A DNA stretch of 64,000 nucleotides from Gonocerus acuteangulatus (GCA_946811695.1 OX328132.1:97272632-97336631), one strand, 5' to 3'; counted from the stretch's first letter, positions 20,438-32,640 are shown. The notes: generated by a model from the letters alone, not told the origin. Made by a program: numbers and translations.

Positions 20438-20926
20438 AAGTAAAAAGAAAAAAAAAGATTACCTGCATATTAGTGGTATTTTCATTTATCAAACAATCAA
20501 TATTTAAATGTATTACATCTAGCAGTGTGCAGATGTTCTGGGAGCTGTGATTTTGTTACAGTTCCGAGGCCGCAGCTGGTGATGTTCGAATCAGGACTTC
20601 TGAAATCACAGCTACGAACGAAGAGATCATTCTCAACTCCACTCCATCACTGCGGTATGAGAGACGTCCAGCTCTACTGTACCATCGCTCCTACCCAAGC
20701 TATTGGATAATCCTTTACGACTATTCTTTTTCTTTATGTGCAATATCTTTGGTGTATATAAATGAAATATAACCATATCATAATTTGTATTATTCCTTGT
20801 GATCATTTACGGCACACACAAATTTACTTATGGCTCATCGTCTTATATAAATGCTGTAACATAATATATAATTGTGACTTAATATATATGCATTTATAAT
20901 AGTGATGTTATGAATAATAGTACAAA

Positions 20927-21097
20927 GGATCTCGCCGTGATCTTTTGGCTAACGCATTGGATTCTCATGCGGGAGATGGGGGTTCGTGTCCCTCTGGCAC
21001 CAGGGATTTTTCTCATTTCAGGGCCCGTTAAGAAAATTCCCGGCTGCACCATGGATGTTAGCGCTAATGGCCCAGATGTCGGTGTGCCATTAAGAAA
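20927..21097 (+). mobile_element. SINE-1, full-length plus-strand copy
   Basis: Head GATCTCGCCGTGATCTTTTG, B box GGGGGTTCGTGTCCC, body CATTTCAGGGCCCGTTAAGA, 3' end GCGCTAATGGCCCAGATGTC. A perfect 14-bp duplication AATAATAGTACAAA flanks it (20913-20926, 21098-21111). Confidence 0.9.
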
Positions 21098-21323
21098 AAT
21101 AATAGTACAAACTATTAATAATATAATAGATGAAAGCAACAAGAATAATATTTTTATTCTTTAGAAAAGATACCTTGAAGGCTACTTTTATTTCGATTGA
21201 AAGGATATTGAAAAACAAAAGTCACATAATAATTAAACTTGCTTGACTATTCATATATACTGAGCGTGCTGCAGCTGTTGTTAATTTCCTTGTGGTCTAG
21301 GGATTGACCCTGAAATGAAAAAG

Positions 21324-21968
21324 TCCGACTCGCAGGAACTGCGTCATCTTAGCGCGGTTCCAGTTCATTTTTTTTTTTTTTTTTTTTTTTTTTTTCACGG
21401 CTCATCTACATGTAGGTCATTAGCGCCGACATCCAGGGTGTAGCGAGGAATTTCACCAGCGAGCCATGGGATGATAAAATTCCTGCCGGAGGTTGGGAAT
21501 CGAACCCACCATCTCCCGCTTATGAATCCAAGGCGCTAGCCATTAGACCACGGGAGACCCCGGTTCCTGTTCATATCTCTATTCTCATTTCAAAAGCATA
21601 GAATAGAAACAGATAGTATTTTCCTCGGCCTTTGTTCAAAGTGTTTTATGGCTATACCTGGGGTCAGGTCCGCAAGACCCTAGAATCCTCTTCTACCGAT
21701 ACTTCATTTCATACGTTTCAATGAATTGGAAAATTTCAAAAATGTTCACACATTCCTGTGTTCTTTTACTAAAGTAATAATTCTACAGATAAAATCAATT
21801 AAAAAATAAAATAAAAAAACCAACAGCATAAAGGCAATTGAAAATATTCAAAAGACGTCATCGAATCTTTTTCTCTTGGCAAGCTATATTTCTAACAATG
21901 AATTGTTTTACTTATTGTGCCTAATCTGTTTTATTGTAAAATACATTATCCAACTATAAGCAATTAAA
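21324..21968 (+). mobile_element. Family A element, 5' fragment
   Basis: It starts TCCGACTCGCAGGAACTGCG and continues TCATCTTAGCGCGGTTCC. A SINE-1 interrupts it at 21369-21561, after which the body resumes. It runs without a 3' end up to the next family A start at 21970. This is a truncated or tandemly arranged copy. Confidence 0.7.
21369..21561 (-). mobile_element. SINE-1 inserted in family A
   Basis: Poly-T, the full SINE-1 body and the minus-strand tRNA-like head ending GGGGTCTCCCGTGGTCTAA. The flanking duplication GGTTCC(A/T)GTTCAT (21356-21368, 21562-21574) has one mismatch. The target is family A's own subterminal block. Confidence 0.9.
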
Positions 21969-22215
21969 GTCCGACTCGCAGGAACTGCCTCATCTTAGCG
22001 CGGTTCCGTTCTTATCCCTAGTCTAATTTCGAAAGATTAAAATAGAAGCAGTTATTATTTTGTTGAGAGGAGATCGTTGACCGTTGATGATGCAAGGTAG
22101 GGATTGTCCGGGTTAGGTCACTGCTACTTAATAATACATACCCCATATGTGTAGGTATGTGGGCATATATATGTACATATGTGTGCGTGTATATGTGTAT
22201 GTGTATATGCATATA

Positions 22216-22240
22216 TATAAATATATATATATATATATTA

Positions 22241-22280
<40 letters not shown>
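22216..22280. repeat. (TA)n microsatellite
   Basis: TA-rich tract with ATAAA and TTATATATG interruptions, internal to the Penelope-like segment. Confidence 0.9.
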
Positions 22281-22282
<2 letters not shown>

Positions 22283-22335
22283 CATAGATATGTGCATATA
22301 TTAGTGTTAAATATGTCCTACTTGTATTTACAGCC

Positions 22336-22370
22336 CTGATGAAGGCTTGAAGTTCAAGCCGAAACGTCGG
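22336..22370 (+). ncRNA. Hammerhead-ribozyme-like core
   Basis: CTGATGA is followed by an extra A, a perfect 7-bp stem GGCTTGA/TCAAGCC with a 3-base loop, GAAAC and GTC. The conserved boxes and helix II fit a hammerhead. An extra A and the lack of a normal helix III mean activity is uncertain and might need pairing between two copies. Confidence 0.5.
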
Positions 22371-23632
22371 CACAATAAAACCATTTTTACGATAAAATGT
22401 AGTTTTATTAAGTAGCAGTGACCGAACCCTGACAGTTATATTTTGGTTCCACCAGTCTTGAAAGGTAGGATTTACAATCTGACCTGGAAGGGTCGGCAAC
22501 ACAAGAAACCGTCCCGCTAGTTGCAAGGTCTTGGAATCTTGGAAATCTATATTTCTAACAATAAATTGTTTTTGTTATTTTACTTAACCTGTTTTATTTT
22601 CGAATACATTATCCAACTATAAGCAATTAAAAAATAACAAGGAATAAAATACAGGCGAAAAGAACACTTCGAATAAGCGAAATCAATTACTTTAAAGCTT
22701 TAAGCTCTTATTTCTCCGATTGACATCGCCTAATCAAAACTTTCATTAGAACCTTTTATGTAGAGCATTTAATAAGCTTTCTAATGGTATTCTTCCGTTT
22801 ACCAAAATTCTCAACAGTTTTCGAGATATTAAAGAAAGTTCCCAAAATTTATATTATTTCTAGCAACAGAAAATTGGCCTCATTTTTCATATCCTGTTTT
22901 ACACACAAAATTTTCGCAACATAAGAAATTACAAAAATAAAAAGCAATAAAAAACGAAGGGAAAGAGACAAAAATTACAACAAGAACGACAAAAACCCGT
23001 TCATAAGAACAAAACAGACGTATTTGAAGTTTTAAGCACTTATTTCTCCGATTGACATAACCTAATCAAAAATAGTTTTAGAATCTTTTTTGTAGAGAAT
23101 TTAGTAAGCTTTCAAATAGTTTCTATCCACTTACCACGATTTCCCAACCGTGTTCGAGATATTAATGAAAGTATACGAACTTCCCAAAACTTTTCATGTC
23201 TGTTCATAAAATATTTTATTCTAACCCTTCCTTAACTCCAAACGTAACAAAACTTTCAACATATTAGTTTTAATGAAAGTAGAACATGCAGATAAAGTTT
23301 CAACTGAATCCCATGATTCTAAGTACCCAAACCAAAAACGGTATTCAAAAAATATTTTTCCAATTTTCTCAAAAACGGTTAAAGCTATCGCCTTGAAAAT
23401 GGTTTCATTCGTTTTCCTAGCCCAGGAATCATATAAAACGAGTACTTAGAAGCTTATGAACTCAAAAACGTAAGCGTTACGATTTTTTTTGCGCGAATTT
23501 CGCCCCAAACGCCATCTTCCGGTAGGCGGATTTCGCTGGTTAACGAACTTGACCTTTCAAATTGGACGACGGATTTTTGTACCAAATTTCATCAAAATCG
23601 GACCATTCGTCTTCGAGCTAGAGAGCGAACAG

Positions 23633-23637
<5 letters not shown>

Positions 23638-23681
<44 letters not shown>

Positions 23682-23702
23682 TATACATATATATATATAT
23701 AT
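23638..23702. repeat. (TA)n microsatellite of copy A1
   Basis: TA array with an AAATAAATATATACAT interruption, the same interruption as in the other family A copies. Confidence 0.95.
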
Positions 23703-24163
23703 ACAAATTTGAACCACCATCATTTTCGGTCTCTAGGGGTTCTGAAACGCAAAATTTTCTAGTCGGCACTTCCGGATTGTTTCATTGTATCAACCTTATA
23801 AGCGGGGTTCCTCCCTATGGGGGAGGGAGGAACCGCGCTAAAAAATAACAAGGAATAAAAACAGACAAAAAAAGTCCGACTCGCAGGAACTGCAGCATCT
23901 TAGCGCGGTTCCGTTCATGTCCCTAGTGCCATTTGATAAGCTTAGAAAAGAAATAAACTTTTTTTTTTTTATAAATCTCGTGAAAATTGTCAAAATCCTC
24001 TCGAACATCTCGAATAAAAGTGATATTAAGCCGTCAGGGACACCGACAGTAGCTAACTTATACACAGAAGCGGAAATTACAGAATCTGGCTCTCATTCTA
24101 AAGCAAAGCTCTATAAATCAATACAAAATATGCCTAATAAAGCCTTTCTAGAGGATACAGAAG

Positions 24164-24421
24164 CATGGGCGTATATGAGGGGGGGGGGCTGAGGGGGCTG
24201 CAGCCCCTCGCGAAATTTTGAATTGATGATAAAAACTTCTCGTAAAACCCTTAAAAATAAATTAAATATGATCATTTAGTTCATAAAACATATTTTATTT
24301 TACGTGTAATAGCGTTTTAGTTGCCTAAAACTATTCCAAGCTCTAAATATTTAGTATTCCATACCCTGGAAATGGTCTCAGCCCCCCCCCCCCCCCGAAA
24401 TTGTTTTTATATACGCCCATG
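24164..24421 (-). mobile_element. hAT-like MITE, copy 2 (in A2)
   Basis: Ends CATGGGCGTATATG and ATATACGCCCATG, in opposite orientation to copy 1. Perfect 8-bp duplication TACAGAAG at 24156-24163 and 24422-24429. C-runs and G-runs lie at both subterminal positions. Confidence 0.9.
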
Positions 24422-25547
24422 TACAGAAGGATCAAGAAGAAGTACACAAGATTGAGTAGAATACCCTGCCTAATATAGCCTATATAGAATAATATGCCGA
24501 ATAAAACCTATCTAGTAAATACACGAGGATAAATAAAAGTCTTGACGAATAACAAGTCAAGAAAAAAAAAACTTTATTTAACAAAATAAAACAAAGTTTA
24601 GTTGCCCAACTACAATAGAATAATATACCTAATTAAGTCTATGGAGTAGACACAAATGGACCAAAAACAAGTCTTGTGGAATATTGTTTTTTTTCTAATT
24701 AAATACTTTTTATCAATATTTAGTATATAACCTTTGATGAAAACTATTCATTGCTAATTGATGAATCGGTTTACAACTAAGTAGTCTTTATGAATATTTA
24801 GTATATAACCTATGTTTGGATCTGTGTTTTTGGGGTGCTCTCCGCCTAGGCTTTGTATTTGTGTCGGCAGATACCTGGGGTATATTTACAGCTCTTGAGG
24901 ATTAACTCTTAGCAGGTAAATTTCCTGCGGCCCCCTTGTACGGGCATTGAACTGCCACATTCGCTCATAGTATCTGACCGTTGTGAAGTTTATTTTTTGG
25001 ATTTAGGACTTAATATACATATGTAGACTAAATCATAGCAAGAAGTAATCCTCCGTCGTCGGTTCTTAACTATGTAGACTCGCTAATGTTATCCAATCTT
25101 AGATACATCGTATTTAAAATCCACAGCAAAAACACAACATTTCATCAGAATCCCCTGCTGAATAAAACTTATATAGAATAATATGCAAAATAAAGCCTAT
25201 CTAGTGGATAAAAATAGAGGAAAAAAGCCGTTCGTGGTGGTGGAAAATCTTAAAAGTATTTCACTCAGAAATCTCCGAAATATGGTCACTAATTTTACAT
25301 ATCCTGTTTTATAGCCAAATAGATTAATATTCTATAATCAATAAGAAAAACCTACTAACAATAAAAAACTATGGGTAACAGATGAAAATAGGGAATACCA
25401 AGAATAATTCTAAAGAATGAAATCAACACCAGTACTGTAATCTAGATATTCATACGGCATCTTCGAATTCTAACAAACAAAATATTGATTCTAATTATAC
25501 GTATCCTGTTTTATTGACAAATACATTAGACTACTATAAGCAATTAA

Positions 25548-25662
25548 AAACACTGGGGAATATGCCAAAGAACTCGGAGTAGGAGCCTCGACAGTTTCAA
25601 GACATTTGAAGGAAATCGACAAATCCAAAACTGACATTTCATACGGTACAGCCTGATATATT
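25548..25662 (+). pseudogene. Mariner transposase N-terminal fragment captured in A2
   Basis: ACTGGGGAATATGCCAAAGA, CTCGGAGTAGGAGCCTCGAC and AGACATTTGAAGGAAATCGA match the helix-turn-helix segment (REYANELGVGATTVSRHLKE) of the mariner frame at 46815. Only about 115 bp is present, within the extra block of A2. Confidence 0.75.
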
Positions 25663-27109
25663 TTTAACAATGAATTGTTTTTCTTATTTTAATTAATCTG
25701 TTTTATTGTCAAATACATTATCCACCTTTAAGCAATTAAAAAGTAACAAGGAATAAAAACAAACAAAAAGAACCGTTCGAATTAACGAAATCAATTACTT
25801 CAAAGTTTAAGCACTTATTTCTCCGATTGACATAGCCTAATCAAAAATTGTTTCAGAATCTTTTTTGTAGAACATTTAGTAAGCTTTCGCATGGTAACCC
25901 TCCGTTTACCAATATTCCTAAGCGTCTTCGAGATATTAGGGAATGTATACGAAGTTCCCAAAACATTTCATGTCTGTTAATAAAATATTTTATTCTAATC
26001 CTTCCTTAGCTCCAAACGCAACCAAAATTTTAACATATTAGTGTTGATGAAATTCAAACATGCAGAAAATGTTTCAACTGAATCCCATAATTTTAAGTAT
26101 CAAAATCAAAGACAAAAAGAACAGTTCGAATAAGCGAAATCAATTACTTTAAAGTTTTAAGCACTTATTTCTCCGATTGACATCGCCTAATCAAAACTTT
26201 CATTAGAACCTTTTTCGTAGAGCATTTAGTAAGCTTTCTAATGGTATTCTTCTGTTTCCCAAATTCTCAACCTTTTTCGAGATATTAAGGAAAGTATACA
26301 AAGTTACCAAAACTTTTCATTATTACTGACAACAGAAAATTGGTCTCATTTTGCCTATCCTGTTTTACACACACATACATTTTCCTTACAAATACAACAT
26401 CAGAAATTAAAAAAATAAAAAGCAATAAAAAACCAAGGGAAAGAGACAAAAATTACAAAAAGAACGACAAAAACCCGTTTATAAGAACAAAACAGACGTA
26501 TTTGAAGTTTTAAGCATTTATTTCTCCGATTGACATAACCTAATCAAAATAGTTTTAGAATCATTTTTGTAGAGAATTTAGTAAGCTTTCAAATAGTTTC
26601 AATCCACTTACCACGATTTCCCAACCGTGTTCGAGATATTAATGAATGTATACGAAGTTTCCAAAACTTTTCATATCTGTTCATAAAATATTTTATTCTA
26701 ACCCTTCCTTAACTCCAAACGTAACATAACTTTCAACATATCAGTTTTAATGAATGTAGAACATGCAGATAATGTTTCAACTGAATCCCGTTATTCTAAG
26801 TACCCAAACCAAAAACGGTATTCAAAAACTATTTTTCCAATTTTCTCGACAAGGGTTAAAGCTATCGCCTTGAAAATGGTTTCATTCGTTTTTCTAGCCC
26901 AAGAAGCCTATAAAACGAGTACTTACAAGCTTATGAACTCAAAAATGTAAGCGTTACGATTTTTTCTGCGCGAATTTCGCCCCAAACGCCATCTTCCAGT
27001 GGGCGGATTTTGCTGGTTAACGAACTTGACCTTTCAAATTGGACGACAGATTTTTGTACCAAATTTCATCAAAATCGGACCATTCGTCTTCTATTTAGAG
27101 AGCGAACAG

Positions 27110-27115
<6 letters not shown>

Positions 27116-27166
<51 letters not shown>

Positions 27167-27184
27167 TATACATATATATATATA
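27116..27184. repeat. (TA)n microsatellite of copy A2
   Basis: TA array with the family-typical ATAAATAAATATATACAT interruption. Confidence 0.95.
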
Positions 27185-27482
27185 CAAATTTGAACCACCG
27201 TTATTTTCGGTTTCTAGGGGTTCTGAAACGCAAAATTTTCTAGTCGGCACTTCCGGATTGTTTCATTGTATCAACCTTATAAGCGGGGTTCCTCCCTATG
27301 GGGGAGGGAGGAACCGCGCTAAAAGAACAGTTCGAATAAGCAAAATCAATTACTTTAATGTTTTATGCACTTATTTCTCCGATTGACATCGCCTAATCAA
27401 AATTTTTATCAGAACCTTTTTTGTAGAGCATTTAGTAAGCTTTCTAATGGCATTCGTTCGTTTACCAAGATTCTCAACCTTT

Positions 27483-27643
27483 TAGCGCGGTTCCTCCCTC
27501 CCCCATAGGGAGGAACCCCGCTTATAAGGTTGATACAATGAAACAATCCGGAAGTGCCGACTAGAAAATTTTGCGTTTCAGAACCCCTAGAAACCGAAAA
27601 TAACGGTGGTTCAAATTTGTATATATATATATATATATGTATA

Positions 27644-27674
<31 letters not shown>

Positions 27675-30023
27675 TTGTCTGTTCGCTCTCTAAATAGAAG
27701 ACGAATGGTCCGATTTTGATGAAATTTGGTACAAAACTCTGTCGTCCAATTTGAAAGGTCAAGTTCGTTAACCAGCAAAATCCGCCCACTGGAAGATGGC
27801 GTTTGGGGCGAAATTCGCGCAGAAAAAATCGTAACGCTTACATTTTTGAGTTCATAAGCTTGTAAGTACTCGTTTTATAGGCTTCTTGGGCTAGAAAAAC
27901 GAATGAAACCATTTTCAAGGCGATAGCTTTAACCGTTGTCGAGAAAATTGGAAAAATAGTTTTTGAATACCGTTTTTGGTTTGGGTACTTAGAATAACGG
28001 GATTCAGTTGAAACATTATGTGCATGTTCTACTTTCATTAAAACTAATATGTTGAAAGTTATGTTACGTTTGGAGTTAAGGAAGGGTTAGAATAAAATAT
28101 TTTATGAACAGATATGAAAAGTTTTGGAAACTTCGTATACTTTCATTAATATCTCGAACACGGTTGGGAAATCGTGGTAAGTGGATTGAAACTATTTGAA
28201 AGCTTACTAAATTCTCTACAAAAATGATTCTAAAACTATTTTTGATTAGGTTATGTCAATCGGAGAAATAAATGCTTAAAACTTCAAATACGTCTGTTTT
28301 GTTCTTATGAACGGGTTTTTGTCGTTCTTTTTGTAATTTTTGTCTCTTTCCCTTGGTTTTTTATTGCTTTTTTAATTGCTTATAGTAGTCAAATGTATTT
28401 GTCAATAAAACAGGATACGTATAATTAGAATCAATATTTTGTTTGTTAGAATTCGAAGATGCCGTACTGGTGTTGATTTCGTTCTTTAGAATTATTCTTG
28501 GTATTCCCTATTTTCATCTGTTACCCATAGTTTTTTATTGTTAGTAGGTTTTTCTTATTGATTATAGAATATAAATCTATTTGGCTATAAAACAGGATAC
28601 GTAAAATTAGTGACAATATTTCGGAGATTTCTGAGCGAAATACTTTTAAGATTTTCTACCACCACGAACGGCTTTTTTCCTCTAATTTTATCCACTAGAT
28701 AGGCTTTATTTTGCATATTATTCTATATAAGTTTTATTCAGCAGGGGATTCTGATGAAATGTCGTGTTTTTGCTGTGGATTTTAAATACGATGTATCTAA
28801 GATTGGATAACATTAGCGAGTCTACATAGTTAAGAACCGACGACGGAGGATAACTTCTTGCTATGATTTAGTCTACATATGTATATTAAGTCCTAAATCC
28901 AAAAAATAAACTTCACAACGGTTAGATACTATGAGCGGATATGGCGGTCCAATGCCCGTAGAAGGAGAAGGTCCGCAGGAAATTTACCTGCTAAGAGTTA
29001 ATCCTCAAGAGCTGTAAATATACCCCAGGTATCTGCCGACACAAATACAAAGCCTAGGCGGAGAGCACCCCAAAAACACAGATCCAAACATAGGTTATAT
29101 ACTAAATATTCATAAAGACTACTTAGTTGTAAACCGATTCATCAATTAGCAATGAATAGTTTTCATCAAAGGTTATATACTAAATATTGATAAAAAGTAT
29201 TTAATTAGAAAAAAAACAATATTCCACAAGACTTGTTTTTGGTCCATTTGTGTCTACTCCATAGACTTAATTAGGTATATTATTCTATTTTAGTTGGGCA
29301 ACTAAACTTTGTTTTATTTTGTTAAATAAAGTTTTTATTCTTGACTTGTTATTCGTCAAGACTTTTATTTGTCCTTGTGTATTTACTAGATAGGTTTTAT
29401 TCGGCATATTATTCTATATAGGCTATATTAGGCAGGGTATTCTTCTCAATCTTGTGTACTTCTTCTTGATCCTTCTGTACATGGGCGTATATAAAAACAA
29501 TTTCGGGGGGGGGGGGGCTGAGACCATTTCCAGGGTATGGAATACTAAATATTTAGAGCTTGGAATAGTTTTAGGCAACTAAAACGCTATTACACGTAAA
29601 ATAAAATATGTTTTATGAACAATGTGATCTTATTTAATTTATTTTTAAGGGTTTTACGAGAAGTTTTTATCATCAATTCAAAATTTCGGGAGGGGCTGCA
29701 GACCCCTCAGCCCCCCCCCCTCATATACGCCCATGCTTCTGTATCCACTAGAAAGGCTTTATTAGGCATATTTTGTATTGATTTATAGACCTTTGCTTTA
29801 GAATGAGAGCCAGATTCTGTAATTTCCGCTTCTGTGTAAAAGTTAGCTACTGTCGGTGTCCCTGACGCCTTAATATCACTTTTATTCGAGATGTTCGAGA
29901 GGATTTTGACAATTTTCACGAGATATATAAAAAAAATAAGTTTATTTCTTTTCTAAGCTTATCAAATGGCACTAGGGACATGAACGGAACCGCGCTAAGA
30001 TGCTGCAGTTCCTGCGAGTCGGA
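27483..30023 (-). mobile_element. Family A Helentron-like element, copy A3 (right of inverted pair)
   Basis: A minus-strand copy with its 3' stem-loop/CTAA end at 27483 and 5' end TCCGACTCGCAGGAACTGCA at 30023. It is the inverse of A2 over most of its length, including the same MITE with the same target duplication. The two 3' ends face each other across about 160 bp of family A sequence. It lacks the extra 0.87-kb block of A2. TA array at about 27621-27673. Confidence 0.75.
29480..29735 (+). mobile_element. hAT-like MITE, copy 3 (in A3)
   Basis: The same insertion as copy 2, inverted. The 8-bp duplication CTTCTGTA (29472-29479, 29736-29743) is the inverse complement of TACAGAAG around copy 2. 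The MITE therefore predates the copying of its host element. Confidence 0.9.
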
Positions 30024-30030
30024 CTTTTAT

Positions 30031-30510
30031 TTCGAGATATTAAGGAAAATATACGAAGTTCCCAAAACTTTTCATGTCTGTTCATAAAATATTTTATTCT
30101 AACCCTTCCTTAACTCCAAACGTAACATAACTTTCAACATATTAGTTTTAATGAATGTAGAACATGCAGATAATGTTTCAACTGAATCCCGTGATTCTAA
30201 GTACCCAAACCAAAAGCGGTATTCAAAAACTATTTTTCCAATTTTCTCGAAAATGGTTAAAGCTATCGCCTTGAAAATGCTTTCATTCGTTTTCCTAGCC
30301 CAAGAAGCCTATAGAAAGAGTACTTACAAGCTTATGAACTCAAAAGCGTAAGCGTTACGATTTTTTCTGCGCGAATTTCGCCCCAAACGCCATCTTCCAG
30401 TGGGCGGATTTTGCTGGTTAACAAACTTGACCTTTCAAATTGGACGACGGATTTTTGTACCAAATTTCATCAAAATCGGACCATCAGGGAAGCCAGAAAT
30501 GAGCGAACAG

Positions 30511-30590
<80 letters not shown>

Positions 30591-30727
30591 AAATTTGAAC
30601 CACCGTTATTTTCGGTCTCTAGGGGTTCTGAAACGCGAAATTTTCTTGTCGGCACTTCCGGATTGTTTCATTGTATCAACCTTATAAGCGGGGTTCCTCC
30701 CTATGGGGGAGGGAAGAACCGCGCTAA
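30031..30727 (+). mobile_element. Family A element, copy A4 (5'-truncated)
   Basis: It begins within the body (TTCGAGATATTAAGG) immediately after the A3 5' end. It contains AAATTTCATCAAAATCGGAC, a TA array (30515-30590), and ends GAAGAACCGCGCTAA at 30727. Confidence 0.75.
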
Positions 30728-31079
30728 AATGACCAATATAAGTTGCACGTGATTGCTCTATTCTACCGTGAAGTTATACAAAATTTAATTTTTGTTATTT
30801 GGTAAAATCATACGTAAAAGTTATATAGTATATTGGTCTTCAGCTGATAAGACAAATACATTGTTGAACAACTCTATTTTTTCTTTTGCTTATTGCACAT
30901 CCTTTGTAATTAACTCCGAGCTATCTACTGGTTGTTACCTTTTCTAATCATCCAAAGTGAGATAGAAACACCAATGGTGAGCCTATAGCTAAAAGAAATA
31001 AAGAACCTTCGTCGCCTCCAAAAATGTTTTTTGTAGTTACTAAAAATGTTGGTCCTAAGCAACTAAATATAATAAAAAA

Positions 31080-31383
31080 TTTAAACATCTTAAATTAGAT
31101 GAATTTGAAACTTGTAGAAAATATTTAGAATAGGTCATAGGGGTCTCACGATGCATCGGCTTAAAAATAATTTCATTCGTTTTCCTACGTTCGAGGACCT
31201 ATAAAAAAGGTACCAGGAAGTCTACGAACCTAAAGCCCTAAGCGCAACGATCTTGGTCTTGCGAATTTCGCCCATGTAACCATGTTCCGTTAGGTGGATT
31301 CTGCTGGTTAATGGATTTGGCCTTTTAAATTGGACAAAGTATTTTTGTACTACTTATCTCTTTTTTGAGCTTGTGAGAGAGCG

Positions 31384-31436
<53 letters not shown>

Positions 31437-31560
31437 TCACATAAATTTGAACCACCGTTATGTTCCTGAAATTTTCTAGTTTGCACTTCCGGATTGCGTC
31501 ATGAGGTCAACCTTATAAGAGGGTTTCCTCCCTATGGACGGAGAGAGGTCCGGGCTTAAA
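31080..31560 (+). mobile_element. Family A element, copy A5 (diverged)
   Basis: It follows the family A order from 'TTTCATTCGTTTTCCTACG' through 'GCGAATTTCGCCC', a TA array (31387-31435), 'AAATTTGAACCACCGTTATG' and a damaged 3' stem-loop ending GGGCTTAAAA. It is more diverged than A1-A4. Confidence 0.6.
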
Positions 31561-32327
31561 AAGCAAACTTTGCTTTATTCTTTTTAAAAATCTATTATAA
31601 TCTTATAAATAGAAAATATTTGAAACTTTAATCCGAAAAATGTGTTTTCCCTTATTCTAAATTTCACACGGTCTTCGATTCCCTTCTTCTAAATCACTCA
31701 TTTAATGTATGCATATCATTTGATATGATCCAGATAATAAATTTAGGTAATAATAATATAATAATAAAAGGGTAATATAACATGAAAGGGTTTTTATTTA
31801 GACCGCCTAAATTTCCCTATTGCGTGTAAACGCGTTAATTGATAATACGTAATTATATGCTGTGTAATTTACCGTAGCTGTTTCAATTGTCTTTTTATTG
31901 GCCTATAAACGTTATTGTTTGCGCCGTTTTAGTAGTAATAACTGCTACAATTCACAAAGATTCATATTCTTTTTATTTAAAAAGTAACGAGTTTTTTTTT
32001 TTTTTTTAATGTTATTAGAAATCGGTCTTATAACCCTAAATTTTAGCTTAGTTTAAACATGTTTTACATTTCATTCTCTCTTCTCCACTGCTTTTTTTGC
32101 TGTCGTGTATTGTCTTCTCTAGCCTTTCCCAGGGTGTTGTCCTGTAGCCCTTCTCAGGGCTGCATTTTCAAATCTTTTCTTGTAGAAGTGAGCATCAGAT
32201 TTACACAATACCTTCCCGAGAGGTTTCCTCCATCTCAAATAAGATGGCGATCTGGTGTAGGTTCGGAATACAAGTTTTGACGTTTTAGGGCCAAATACTG
32301 TTCGTTCTAATTGTATTCTTGTGTATG

Positions 32328-32330
<3 letters not shown>
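31561..32330. other. No recognised feature
   Basis: AT-rich sequence with one poly-T (about 31991-32007). The small frame at 32059 has no domain that I recognise. Confidence 0.4.

Positions 32331-32400
<70 letters not shown>
32331..32400. repeat. (TA)n(TG)n microsatellite
   Basis: TA array passing into TG dinucleotides near 32379-32400. Confidence 0.95.
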
Positions 32401-32401
<1 letters not shown>

Positions 32402-32557
32402 CTATATGTATGGATGTATATTGGTATCTGTCTAGCGTGAACTCGCCTAACAACAGAGGTATTCTGATTTAAAAGGTGAAATTGGTACAAAAATACTTTT
32501 TGTAAGATAAATTGCCTCGGAAATATCGTATAATTAATGGTTCTTATTCATCTTTAA

Positions 32558-32640
32558 CCGTGGTCTTGTGGATAACACCGTGGATTCTCATGCGGGAGAT
32601 GTGGGCCCGAGTCCCGCCTGCAGCAGGGATTGTTTTTACA
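32558..32640 (+). mobile_element. SINE-1 head fragment
   Basis: ACCGTGGTCTTGTGGATAAC, GGATTCTCATGCGGGAGATG and CCCGAGTCCCGCCTGCAGCA match the tRNA-like head of the plus-strand SINE-1 variant at 20.9 kb. The body ends early. Confidence 0.6.

Larger units (their letters stand above)
22070..22540 (+). mobile_element. Penelope-like terminal-repeat segment inside A1
   Basis: The left edge GAGATCGTTGACCGTTGATG...GTCACTGCTACTTAAT is, in inverse, the same text as the right edge ATTAAGTAGCAGTGACCGAA, so the segment has inverted flanks around a TA-rich core. It holds a hammerhead-like motif at 22336-22370. It is shared with 34.1-34.5 kb. It resembles the terminal repeats of Penelope-like retroelements (inference). 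Confidence 0.5.
21970..23841 (+). mobile_element. Family A Helentron-like element, copy A1
   Basis: The 5' end TCCGACTCGCAGGAACTGC is followed by TTAGCGCGGTTCC. The body has repeats beginning 'AAGCACTTATTTCTCCGATT', then 'AAATTTCATCAAAATCGGAC' and a (TA)n array. The 3' stem-loop GGTTCCTCCC/GGGAGGAACC leads to GCGCTAA at 23841. The last bases GGAACCGCGCTAA are the inverse complement of the 5' TTAGCGCGGTTCC. A Penelope-like segment is inserted at about 22070-22540. No protein gene is present. Helitron/Helentron type is inferred. Confidence 0.7.
23875..27322 (+). mobile_element. Family A Helentron-like element, copy A2 (left of inverted pair)
   Basis: It starts TCCGACTCGCAGGAACTGCA and ends in the stem-loop plus GCGCTAA at 27322. 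It carries a hAT-like MITE (24164-24421) with its target duplication, a segment shared inversely with A3, an extra block of about 0.87 kb (roughly 25553-26420) absent from A3, a mariner fragment at 25548-25662, and a (TA)n at 27116-27184. Small open frames inside, such as the 66-codon one at 26750, recur in every copy at the same place and show no recognisable domain. Confidence 0.75.

Noticed and set aside
26750..26950. A 66-codon frame (MNVEHADNVS...) recurring in several family A copies (also 27838-28038 minus, 30151-30351)
   Set aside because: It recurs because the family A DNA recurs. No domain, no upstream coding signal, and the diverged copies at 5.7 and 43.1 kb do not keep it open, so it is unlikely to be a gene.
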